Positions 6,985 to 14,353 of a stretch of DNA of 16,154 bases are shown one piece after another. The stretch is from Magnetococcales bacterium. Its GTDB lineage: Bacteria; Pseudomonadota; Magnetococcia; Magnetococcales; JADGCH01. Each line of letters opens with the position of its first letter. Position 1 is the stretch's first letter. The stretch lies in assembly GCA_015228995.1 (NCBI GenBank), contig JADGCM010000027.1:1-16154 (forward strand), in the 5' to 3' direction. A program made the position numbers and the translations under genes. The notes beneath the pieces were generated by a model. The model was not told the origin of the DNA. It saw nothing but the letters and a program-made list of their open reading frames with translations, and did not search any database.

Positions 6985-9393
6985 GTGCCGGTGCTGGTTG
7001 CCGCCATTGTCGCTGGCATTGTGGCAGTGGCGTTGGTGGCCGGGCGACTGCCGCTCATGGTTGGTGTGCTGTCTGTGGCCACGGTCGCGCTCCTGTCCTG
7101 GAGGCGGCTGCAGGATGGCCAGCAGCGGCAGCCATGGGTTGATCGGCGTTGCCGCTTATGGATGACGTTAGGGCTGGGAGTGGCTATGGGGGCGGGCAGT
7201 GCCAGCTATCACGATCGTGTTTTGGCCCAGCAGCAGTTGCCACCTGCTGCCATAGAGGGGGTCGATCAATGGTTGGAGGGGACGGTCATTGATCGCGAAC
7301 AACGCAGCGACTCACTGCGGTTGTGGCTGGGAGATTGCCGCATCATTAACCAAAATGGGGGCCAAAATTGGGGGACTCCTGCTGAAAATCGTGTATTGCT
7401 GAGTCTCTATCAGCAGACCACGACAGCATTGCCAGGGGAGCGTATTCGCGTCTGGGTGCGGCTGAAAGCACCCGCTGGCTATCGCGTCCCAGGCGCTTTC
7501 GATTATGCGCTGTTTTTAAGACGGCAGGGGGTGGTGGCTACAGCTTATGCTCGCAGCGCCATTGAACGACTGCCGTCGTCGTCACCGCTATCTCAGCAAG
7601 CCTTCTGGAATCGTTGGCGTGTCGCGATCGCACAAGCGATTACCGATAGTATGCCCGATCATGGCCTGCGTGCTGGTCTGACCGAAGCGGTGTTGGTGGG
7701 CTATCGGGGACGCATTGATGGGGAGGTGCGTGATGCGTTCCAGGCTGCTGGCACCTTTCATCTGATCGCCATTTCCGGGGTACAGTTAACACTGGCCGGA
7801 GCGGGATTCTTCTACGTCATTCGCCTGCTACTGGCGCTATGTATACCCGTGTCGCGACGCTGGAACGTCAAACCACTTGCCGCCGCGTTGGCCTTCATCC
7901 CGCTGATGATCTATGCCGCACTGGCCGGTTGGTCGATTGCGACCCAACGGGCAGTGGTGATGGCGGTGTTGTTGCTGTTGGCGATGGTGACCGGGCGATT
8001 GCAACAGTCGTGGTATGCTCTGGGATTGGCAGCGATCGTGCTGCTGCTGTATCAACCATGGGAGTTGTTTGAGGCCGGATTTCAATTGTCGTTTGCTGCC
8101 ACAGCGGTTTTGATTTGGAGTGGTTCTTGGTTTGCCCGACCTAGGCAGAGCTTGGCGGTGCGTTGGTTATTAGGACCGGTGGTCACCACGACCCTGGCCT
8201 GGTTGGTCACCTTACCTATTGTCTTGCACCATTTCCACTTTTTGTCACCCTGGAGCGTGTTGGCCAATTTGGTGGCGGTGCCGCTTGCTGGTCCAGTCAG
8301 TGTCTCTATCAGCTTGGTGGCCTTGTTGGTATGGCCATTTTCCGACACGGTGAGTGCGCTGTTGTTCAGCGGAGTTGGTCAGTTGATGGAGCTGGTGTGG
8401 CGCTGGTCGGCTTGGATCGCCACCCTGCCCGGATCCTGGAGTCGTTGGCCTGGACCTACCACCATTGGCTTGGCTTGGCTGATGGTAGCCGGCGTTTTCA
8501 TCATGGCAGCTCGTAGCGGTCGTGGCCGATGGGCGGGGGTATTGCTGGCTGGCGTCGGCTATTATTGGCCCCACCCCACCCCTGCTGCGGCCGGGCAATT
8601 ACACGCGGCGCTACTGGATGTCGGTCAGGCCCAGGCGGCCGTTATCCGCACCCCGGGAGGTAATTGGTCGGTGATTGATGCTGGCGGTGTCCACAACGAC
8701 CGTTTTAACATTGGCGAGGTCATCTCGTCTTATCTGTGGTACTACGGTGTCACCCGATTAGAACGACTCATCATCAGCCATGCAGATGCCGATCATGCCG
8801 CAGGAGGCGAACGGCTACTGCGTAATTTCGTCGTTGCCAGGATTTGGACTGGCGGCGGTGGTCCCACCCAGCCACTTGAGCGGCTGCTGGATCGTGCCCA
8901 GCAACAACAGGTAGCGGTGCAACATTGGTCCGAGGCTTATCAAGAACAAGAGGGAGAGACAGTCATCCGTTTATTGCCGCCGTTGCCCTATACTGGCGGC
9001 ACACGCCGCCACGACAATGACCACTCCCTAGTCGTTGAAGTGACATTGCGGCAGCATCGCATCTTGTTTCCCAGTGATTTAGAGAAGCGCGGCGAACAGT
9101 GGCTGCTGGCACAACAGGCTCTACAACCGGTGACGGTGCTGGTCGCTCCTCACCACGGCAGCCGCTCTTCGAGCTCCATGGCTTTTGTCGAAACAACGCA
9201 ACCGCAACATGTGCTGTTTAGTGTTGGGGCCGGCAATCGCTACCACTTTCCGGCTGCGGAGGTTGTGGCACGTTGGCGTCAGGTGGCTAAATCGATTTGG
9301 CGTACCGATCACCACGGCAGCCTCGCAATCAATACCGATGGCCACGGTCTCGTGGCCATCAGCCCAGCAACGCAATCCAAGCGTGCGCCATAG
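6985..9393 (+). CDS. comEC: DNA internalization competence protein ComEC/Rec2
   Basis: ComEC forms the inner-membrane channel that moves single-stranded DNA into the cytoplasm during transformation. The 802 residues show the expected order. Membrane segments and an N-terminal DUF4131-type domain come first (1 to about 190). The Competence domain follows, with F-H-L-I-A-I-S-G-V-Q (258-267) and about eight to ten hydrophobic helices (to about 510). The C-terminal metallo-beta-lactamase domain (from about 535) has the metal motif S-H599-A-D601-A-D603-H604, F-P-S-D698 and A-P-H-H-G-S (721-726). The usual D-V-G-Q-G-D near the start of the lactamase domain reads D-V-G-Q-A-Q here. The GTG start has no clear ribosome binding site; it lies 12 nt after the preceding stop and in the same frame, so translation may be coupled. 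The 3' end overlaps the convergent 262-residue gene by 35 bp. Confidence 0.93.
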   Translation: MPVLVAAIVAGIVAVALVAGRLPLMVGVLSVATVALLSWRRLQDGQQRQPWVDRRCRLWMTLGLGVAMGAGSASYHDRVLAQQQLPPAAIEGVDQWLEGTVIDREQRSDSLRLWLGDCRIINQNGGQNWGTPAENRVLLSLYQQTTTALPGERIRVWVRLKAPAGYRVPGAFDYALFLRRQGVVATAYARSAIERLPSSSPLSQQAFWNRWRVAIAQAITDSMPDHGLRAGLTEAVLVGYRGRIDGEVRDAFQAAGTFHLIAISGVQLTLAGAGFFYVIRLLLALCIPVSRRWNVKPLAAALAFIPLMIYAALAGWSIATQRAVVMAVLLLLAMVTGRLQQSWYALGLAAIVLLLYQPWELFEAGFQLSFAATAVLIWSGSWFARPRQSLAVRWLLGPVVTTTLAWLVTLPIVLHHFHFLSPWSVLANLVAVPLAGPVSVSISLVALLVWPFSDTVSALLFSGVGQLMELVWRWSAWIATLPGSWSRWPGPTTIGLAWLMVAGVFIMAARSGRGRWAGVLLAGVGYYWPHPTPAAAGQLHAALLDVGQAQAAVIRTPGGNWSVIDAGGVHNDRFNIGEVISSYLWYYGVTRLERLIISHADADHAAGGERLLRNFVVARIWTGGGGPTQPLERLLDRAQQQQVAVQHWSEAYQEQEGETVIRLLPPLPYTGGTRRHDNDHSLVVEVTLRQHRILFPSDLEKRGEQWLLAQQALQPVTVLVAPHHGSRSSSSMAFVETTQPQHVLFSVGAGNRYHFPAAEVVARWRQVAKSIWRTDHHGSLAINTDGHGLVAISPATQSKRAP

Positions 9394-10147
9394 CCAGACG
9401 GTGGGCCTTGATTTGTTCTCCACACAGCTGAGAACGCACAGAATTGCCTTGATATTCCTCTAGCCGTGGATTATAGACCGGGTGCTCCTGCTCTAACCGA
9501 TAGGACTCAAGGAGGTTACGCAACTGGGTGAGCCATATTTCTATCGAGTGGGGCCGACCGCTATAAACCATCTCAGTCATGAACGTAAATAAATCACCGT
9601 CGATCCGACCAGACCGACTGCCCAGCACCGTGACAATCTGTTGTAACAACTGACGTTGGGACAGAGGTTGCCAAGCATCTTGCCGTGCCAGACTGGTGAT
9701 ATACCGCAGGGAGATATCATCAACAAGGGAACGTAGCTTGGCTACTACCTCTTCATCCAAGCAGCGATCCAAATGCAGCAGCCGCACATAGCGATCCACC
9801 AGCACCGGTGGAACCAGTATGGTGATTTTCCTTTGATCAAAAGTCAATGTCGACAAAGGCGCGTGCCGATTGATGGTGTCAATCAGCTCTTCCAACGCCG
9901 CAGCCGTCAAACCAGAGGTGGGTAGCCGCGGTTCACAGGCCACCCGCTCATTGTCGCCGGGGGTAAAAAGACCCGCCAGCAACCATTCGACCTCATAGTC
10001 CTCTAAGTCACCAAAGGCGTCACTCGCTAACCCCTCCAATGGATCATTGACATCAAGGCACGAACAAATCACCGACGCCTGCTTGGTCGACAGCGTCCGA
10101 TGACGCATCAAATCGGCGCGGATGATTTGTTCAATAGAGGGATTCAC
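9359..10147 (-). CDS. Hypothetical protein, 262 residues, linked to the oxidoreductase genes
   Basis: I do not recognise this protein. It is acidic to neutral, probably all helical and soluble, with no signal peptide, membrane segment or cysteine cluster. A distinctive basic and aromatic C-terminal part runs from about residue 185 (L-F-T-F-M-T-E-M-V-Y) through Y-R-L-E-Q-E-H-P-V-Y-N-P-R-L-E-E-Y. The coding call rests on an unbroken 262-codon frame starting at a GTG only 2 nt after the stop of the ferredoxin-beta gene, which suggests a translationally coupled operon. The ribosome binding site is weak, and an ATG at codon 14 is the next option. Its end overlaps the 3' end of comEC by 35 bp on the opposite strand. 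The tight linkage suggests a job in assembly or regulation of the oxidoreductase, or simple co-transcription. Confidence 0.75.
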   Translation of the reverse strand: MNPSIEQIIRADLMRHRTLSTKQASVICSCLDVNDPLEGLASDAFGDLEDYEVEWLLAGLFTPGDNERVACEPRLPTSGLTAAALEELIDTINRHAPLSTLTFDQRKITILVPPVLVDRYVRLLHLDRCLDEEVVAKLRSLVDDISLRYITSLARQDAWQPLSQRQLLQQIVTVLGSRSGRIDGDLFTFMTEMVYSGRPHSIEIWLTQLRNLLESYRLEQEHPVYNPRLEEYQGNSVRSQLCGEQIKAHRLAMAHAWIALLG

Positions 10148-10149
10148 AA

Positions 10150-11802
10150 CTAACCCGCAACATCATGTATCCGTTGTGCATCGATTTCAGCGCGAAAATC
10201 ACTGTTCTCAACACCGGCTAGTTGTTGTAACACACGCCAGTTGTTTAAACGGTCCTGCATGGAATGATGCAGCGTGACGCTCGCTTGACCATCCTTGTCA
10301 AAGTGCTTGCTAAAGCGACCCTCACTGCGGGCAAATGTAATAAAATCAACCACTTCTTCGTTACCATCGCGCGTTTTACGACGATGCCAATCGCGTTTTG
10401 AGGAGGGGTTGCCCTGCAACGACATGCGCGAGGCAATGGTGGGGCCCGCATCTGGATTATAGATGAAAACCGGAAAAGCACGCGACTCAACTGCCAACAA
10501 GGCCTGGTCATAAGCCTTGTCGTCGGCCACCTGATGTTCTGGCTGGCAGGTCGTAAAGACATTGATTACTGCCGGACCATCAAAATTTATGGCCTGTTCA
10601 ACCGATTTATAGAAGTGGCTGGTCAGCGGACCAACCGTTTGGGCGACAAACACCCGTGGGTGCATCATACAGATGTTGCCGATCTCCTTACGCAACTCCT
10701 GTTTACCGTGCACCGCTGTGCCATGGATGGACATCTTGGCTTCTTGACCAACAAATGAGCCAGTGGAGGTCTGCCCCCCGGTGTTGGAATAAACCTGGGT
10801 GTCCATGATCAAAACTTTGATATTCATGCCGGAGACCAGCATACGAGAAAGAGCCTGGAAGCCGATGTCCAACATCGCCCCATCTCCCCCGAAGACCCAT
10901 AAGGCGTGGTCACGTCGATCCGTCTGATCCCAGAAGGCGCGGATCCCCATGGCAACGGTCGGGGCATTTTCAAACAGCGAATTAATCCATGGAGCGCGAT
11001 AGGGATTGTAAGGATAAGTGGAGCCATAGACGGTATTGCAACCGGTTGCAGCGACCACCCCATATCGAGAACCGACCTTTTCATAAGTCATAGCCAACAA
11101 CTGTCGAATGACAGAAGCTTCACCGCAGCCCATGCAAGAACCAGCGCCGCCAACATATTGGTTGGCACCATCCCTGAGCATGATATCAACCTTCAATTTG
11201 GCACTGATATATTCACTCGGCGTTTCGGGGACCTTTTTGTAAAAATCCCATAGAGAAAAGTAATGGGGTAGATTATCTCTGGTTTTTTTGATCATACGCA
11301 AGGCATTGTGCTCGCCGCAGGCCAGCACACACTCACCACATCCCTTGCACTTGGTTGGATCGATGAAGATACCAAACCAAGCTCCACCAGCCGCTGTGGG
11401 ATCATCGGCTTTGCGTTTTTCGTAGGTCTTCCAGAATTTGGTAGTCTTTACCAACTGACGCTGGATGAGGCTACGGTCATCTTCTGCCGCAAAATGAGAC
11501 AACTCGGCATCCAGGGCGGTGGGTGTCACCACCTTACCCCAAATGGCGGCATCGGGGCAGTTTTGCACGCACTCCATGCAGGCAACGCAGTTTTCAGCGG
11601 TTAGCTCGGGCAGATCCGGTGCGATATAAGAAAAGTCGCGATGAGATCCAGTGCCAGCCAACACCGCCGACTGAGCCACAAAGGCATCGGCCACCTGACT
11701 GGAACCCTGCCCAGTATTATAGGCCTGGATGATCTCGCGTGCCCGTTTGACATCGTACCATTGTGGTGCCGGTTCAGTATAAATTTTCGCTCGCGCACTC
11801 AT
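10150..11802 (-). CDS. porB: Pyruvate (2-oxoacid):ferredoxin oxidoreductase, ferredoxin-beta subunit
   Basis: This 550-residue protein equals the C-terminal half of NifJ-type pyruvate:ferredoxin oxidoreductase. Two [4Fe-4S] ferredoxin motifs come first (Cys72, 75, 78, 82 and Cys152, 155, 158, 162). The thiamine-diphosphate domain follows, with G-D-G (306-308) and T-Q-V-Y-S-N-T-G-G-Q (335-344). The proximal-cluster cysteines are present: C-M-G-C (223, 226), G-C-N-T-V-Y-G (Cys255) and F-T-T-C (Cys419). The enzyme interconverts pyruvate plus CoA with acetyl-CoA, CO2 and reduced ferredoxin. The start ATG has an AGAGGAG site and lies 12 nt after the alpha-gamma gene, so both subunits are made together. 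Single-chain NifJ is about 1,170-1,200 residues; the two chains here sum to about 1,230. Pyruvate is the likely substrate, but another 2-oxoacid is possible. Confidence 0.9.
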   Translation of the reverse strand: MSARAKIYTEPAPQWYDVKRAREIIQAYNTGQGSSQVADAFVAQSAVLAGTGSHRDFSYIAPDLPELTAENCVACMECVQNCPDAAIWGKVVTPTALDAELSHFAAEDDRSLIQRQLVKTTKFWKTYEKRKADDPTAAGGAWFGIFIDPTKCKGCGECVLACGEHNALRMIKKTRDNLPHYFSLWDFYKKVPETPSEYISAKLKVDIMLRDGANQYVGGAGSCMGCGEASVIRQLLAMTYEKVGSRYGVVAATGCNTVYGSTYPYNPYRAPWINSLFENAPTVAMGIRAFWDQTDRRDHALWVFGGDGAMLDIGFQALSRMLVSGMNIKVLIMDTQVYSNTGGQTSTGSFVGQEAKMSIHGTAVHGKQELRKEIGNICMMHPRVFVAQTVGPLTSHFYKSVEQAINFDGPAVINVFTTCQPEHQVADDKAYDQALLAVESRAFPVFIYNPDAGPTIASRMSLQGNPSSKRDWHRRKTRDGNEEVVDFITFARSEGRFSKHFDKDGQASVTLHHSMQDRLNNWRVLQQLAGVENSDFRAEIDAQRIHDVAG

Positions 11803-11814
11803 AGGATGCTCCTC

Positions 11815-13851
11815 TTAAATGAAGAAGGCATTGACATCTTTGCCTTTTGCCTCCCACTCTGCCTGACCCTGATCTAGTACCGACTGGGGCGTTGCGTCCA
11901 TGATCTCCCGCGACACTTCCATAACTCGCGTATAACCGCGGCGCACCGCATCCAGGTTGTCCTCGACCACTTGTCCACCGCGCTTACCGAAATATTTAGT
12001 CAGGGGCTTGCGTATGTGTTGGAACAGATCCTGTTCCGAAAGACCCGCATTTTCACGGAACGGTGTTACTCGCAGGAACACCCCAAGCAACACCACCCCT
12101 TGAAAGCGCTGTGTTAACGACAAATCAGATTTGCAGCACTCGCGGGCAATGGCGATGGTATCGACCCCGTAGAAGCGAATCTGACTAGCCCTCATGTAAT
12201 AGCGCGCATAAGCCGGTAACGATTCCCACAACGCCTGCGGCGTCGGCTCATCTGTGTGCTGAAAGACAATACCACCCTCTTGTAAACCCACCAGCGGGTT
12301 GCCCATATGCCAGGTTGTCGGATCCATCAGAGGCACAAACTCAACCTGCTGCAACTCACAATGGGTCAAAATTTTACCCTGTGGCGTGACCGTAAGATAG
12401 GTGTTGGTAGGCAACCCCTTTTTTTCCGAGCCATATTTTGGAGCGGCCTGCACTTTGAAACCAAAAATATCGCCCAACATGGTGGCGATGACCTTGTTGG
12501 TGGTAATCGAACCGAAGCCACCGACTGAGTGTGCCCGCACCGAAAAAGAGCCCGGTGGCCGCACGTCTGGTTCTGATTCGGGTGGTAGCGCTGTCTCGGA
12601 GTGGTCGATCCCCAACGAGAAAAACCGCTTGCGTTCACCTGCGCCACGCATCATGTTACGCACCACGGCAATCATGTGGCCCGGCGTTACATCGCGTGAT
12701 CCCAAACCAGCAGCACCAGAAAAAACAAACGGCAGGGTGGTCAGGTGATCGAAACCATCGACACCCATGGCTGCTTTGGCCAGCGATGCTTCAATATCCG
12801 TGGTCAACGGATTGTCAACCATAGTCGGGATATCACACCGCTCCAACACCGACACCGCTTTGCAATTTTTAATGGCCCGTACGATTTGGGTGGCCGGAAA
12901 TGGTCGAAAACAGGTGACATTCACGACGCCAACGCGGACGCCAAGCTGCTGGTGAATGGCATCAAGAGCCGAGGTTGCCGTTTCCGACAGCGTTCCCATG
13001 GCGATGATGGCATACTCCGCATCGTCCATATCGATGGTTTGGATCAGATTATAACGCCGCCCAGTTAGGTGGTAGAATTGATCCATGGCGGCCTCAATTG
13101 CACCTGGCAGCTTGTCGTAGAAGAAGCGCTGCGAGATTTTACCATGCATATAGGCATCTTGATTTTGCACCACACCAATCTGTAACGGTGCAGCCGGATC
13201 AAACATGGAACGCATGCGCTGGCGCGGGTCACCTAAGTAGTCGCGAATTAAATCATCTTCTGGAAAATTAAGATTTTCAATGGTATGTGTGCCCAGAAAA
13301 CCATCTTGAACGTTCATAATCGGGGTCAGGCTGTCTTCTGAGGCACGCCGAGCGATTAAACAAAGGTCGGCAATGGCCTGGACACTATGAGCGAATAGAA
13401 TCGCCCAGCCACAGTCCGCTACCCCCATAACGTCATCGTGACCGGCATGGACATTCAGTGCCTGTGACGTCAGAGCGCGGGCGCCAATGTTTAATACCAT
13501 CGGCAGCCGTTTACCGGAGGTGGTGTAGAGCACCTCCTTCATCAGGATTAATCCCTGACCAGAGGTAAAATTGGTGATCCGGCCACCAGCACTGGCAAAG
13601 CCCTCACAAGCCGAGGCAGAAGAGTGTTCCGACTCTAACTCCATCCAAACCAACGAACGGCCCCAGACGTTCTTGAATCCGTTCGCAACAGCGACCTGAT
13701 AGTGCTGACCCATAATTGTTGATGACGTGATCGGATACGCGGCCGCTCCGTCAGTTGCCCGAGTCTCCACGTAGGCAATGGCATCCGAACCATCTCCAGT
13801 GCCCGGAATACCGGGGTAGAGAGGTTGCTGCTCGACTTCTATTTTACCCAT
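11815..13851 (-). CDS. porA: Pyruvate (2-oxoacid):ferredoxin oxidoreductase, alpha-gamma subunit
   Basis: The 678-residue protein corresponds to the N-terminal half of NifJ. The alpha pyrimidine-binding domain has A-A-Y-P-I-T-S-S-T (37-45), where single-chain enzymes usually have Y-P-I-T-P-S-S. The transketolase-C-like domain has A-I-I-A-M-G-T-L-S-E-T-A. The gamma domain begins near G-G-F-G-S-I-T-T-N-K and extends through G-L-P-T-N-T-Y-L-T to E-N-L-D-A-V-R-R-G. It contains no iron-sulfur motif; those lie in the next gene. The ATG at 13851 is preferred over the GTG at 13857 because GAGGAG lies 8 nt upstream of the ATG. A good promoter candidate lies about 75 bp upstream. The gene begins the operon that continues with the ferredoxin-beta gene and the 262-residue gene. 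Confidence 0.9.
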   Translation of the reverse strand: MGKIEVEQQPLYPGIPGTGDGSDAIAYVETRATDGAAAYPITSSTIMGQHYQVAVANGFKNVWGRSLVWMELESEHSSASACEGFASAGGRITNFTSGQGLILMKEVLYTTSGKRLPMVLNIGARALTSQALNVHAGHDDVMGVADCGWAILFAHSVQAIADLCLIARRASEDSLTPIMNVQDGFLGTHTIENLNFPEDDLIRDYLGDPRQRMRSMFDPAAPLQIGVVQNQDAYMHGKISQRFFYDKLPGAIEAAMDQFYHLTGRRYNLIQTIDMDDAEYAIIAMGTLSETATSALDAIHQQLGVRVGVVNVTCFRPFPATQIVRAIKNCKAVSVLERCDIPTMVDNPLTTDIEASLAKAAMGVDGFDHLTTLPFVFSGAAGLGSRDVTPGHMIAVVRNMMRGAGERKRFFSLGIDHSETALPPESEPDVRPPGSFSVRAHSVGGFGSITTNKVIATMLGDIFGFKVQAAPKYGSEKKGLPTNTYLTVTPQGKILTHCELQQVEFVPLMDPTTWHMGNPLVGLQEGGIVFQHTDEPTPQALWESLPAYARYYMRASQIRFYGVDTIAIARECCKSDLSLTQRFQGVVLLGVFLRVTPFRENAGLSEQDLFQHIRKPLTKYFGKRGGQVVEDNLDAVRRGYTRVMEVSREIMDATPQSVLDQGQAEWEAKGKDVNAFFI

Positions 13852-13923
13852 CCACACAGCTCCTCGATCTTGCTCTGTCTGACTGCCGTTACACCTTCGG
13901 CTAACTCACTAGTACGCAACCTG

Positions 13924-13952
13924 TTTATAGCAAGACACGGACGGGAGGTAAA
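13924..13952 (-). promoter_or_regulatory. Candidate sigma70-type promoter for the oxidoreductase operon
   Basis: On the minus strand TTTACC (13952-13947, four of six) and TATAAA (13929-13924, five of six) are separated by 17 nt. The predicted start near 13917 gives a leader of about 65 nt ending in the GAGGAG ribosome binding site of the alpha-gamma gene (13865-13860). Two A/T tracts lie upstream at 13974-13980 and 13987-13992, partly in the range of an UP element. Confidence 0.5.
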
Positions 13953-13965
13953 GGTTCCATTTATG

Positions 13966-14027
13966 TGCAGTGCAAAAAAACTTAGCAAAAAAGGTGAGAG
14001 CCGTACCCCGTCTATTGCAGCGCAAAA
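13966..14027. repeat. Pair of 12-bp direct repeats upstream of the oxidoreductase promoter
   Basis: TGCAGTGCAAAA (13966-13977) and TGCAGCGCAAAA (14016-14027) differ at one base and start 50 bp apart. Both lie between the end of the tol-pal cluster and the oxidoreductase promoter candidate. They may be binding sites for one regulator; the binding protein is unknown. Confidence 0.4.
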
Positions 14028-14045
14028 GAGATACGCCACAATGAG

Positions 14046-14348
14046 TTACGCGGTATGTCCGAGAGCAACCAACTTGTCGTGACTGGCTTGGCGTCGCTTC
14101 TGTTGCCATAAGTCGGCTTCCTGACGCAGTTGTTGAAGCTGGAACTGAAGCAACTGTCGTGTTTCGATGTTGTCTGTTTGGGATAAGTCGCGTTTGATTT
14201 GTTGCGCTTGCTGATGCAGTCGACGCAGCTGAGCCAATGCCTCAAGCTCAGCGGCGCTGACAGCGTCCGAGGTGCTGCAAAAGTTACCGGCCACTCTTTG
14301 CTGGTTGCCGGTAACCTCAATGATAGGGATGATGATCCGACGTTCCAC
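14046..14348 (-). CDS. Small coiled-coil protein at the end of the tol-pal cluster
   Basis: I do not recognise this 100-residue protein. It has no signal peptide and no membrane segment. Residues 34 to about 88 form a Gln/Leu/Arg-rich heptad pattern typical of a coiled coil (E-L-E-A-L-A-Q-L-R-R-L-H onward). The start is a GTG five nt after the cpoB stop, with only a weak ribosome binding site, so translation would be coupled to cpoB. The gene could serve the Tol-Pal-CpoB envelope system or be a passenger. The dense helical pattern and operon position support coding, but its short length leaves doubt. Confidence 0.6.
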   Translation of the reverse strand: MERRIIIPIIEVTGNQQRVAGNFCSTSDAVSAAELEALAQLRRLHQQAQQIKRDLSQTDNIETRQLLQFQLQQLRQEADLWQQKRRQASHDKLVALGHTA

Positions 14349-14353
14349 CGTAA

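Noticed and set aside
6839..7165. 108-codon plus-strand frame bridging the CheZ-like gene and comEC, with an AGGAGG followed directly by an ATG at 6953
   Set aside because: It lies almost wholly inside two better genes, its product is Cys/Trp/Arg-rich out-of-frame type sequence, and the AGGAGG touches the ATG with no spacing.
13972..14010. T runs (minus strand) after the tol-pal cluster as an intrinsic terminator
   Set aside because: Two T runs are present, but the sequence before them folds into a stem of only about three base pairs; termination may occur here but the pattern is not strong enough to list.
14012..14320. 102-codon minus-strand frame overlapping the 100-residue coiled-coil gene
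   Set aside because: Its composition is irregular, while the overlapping frame shows a clean heptad pattern and starts right after cpoB.
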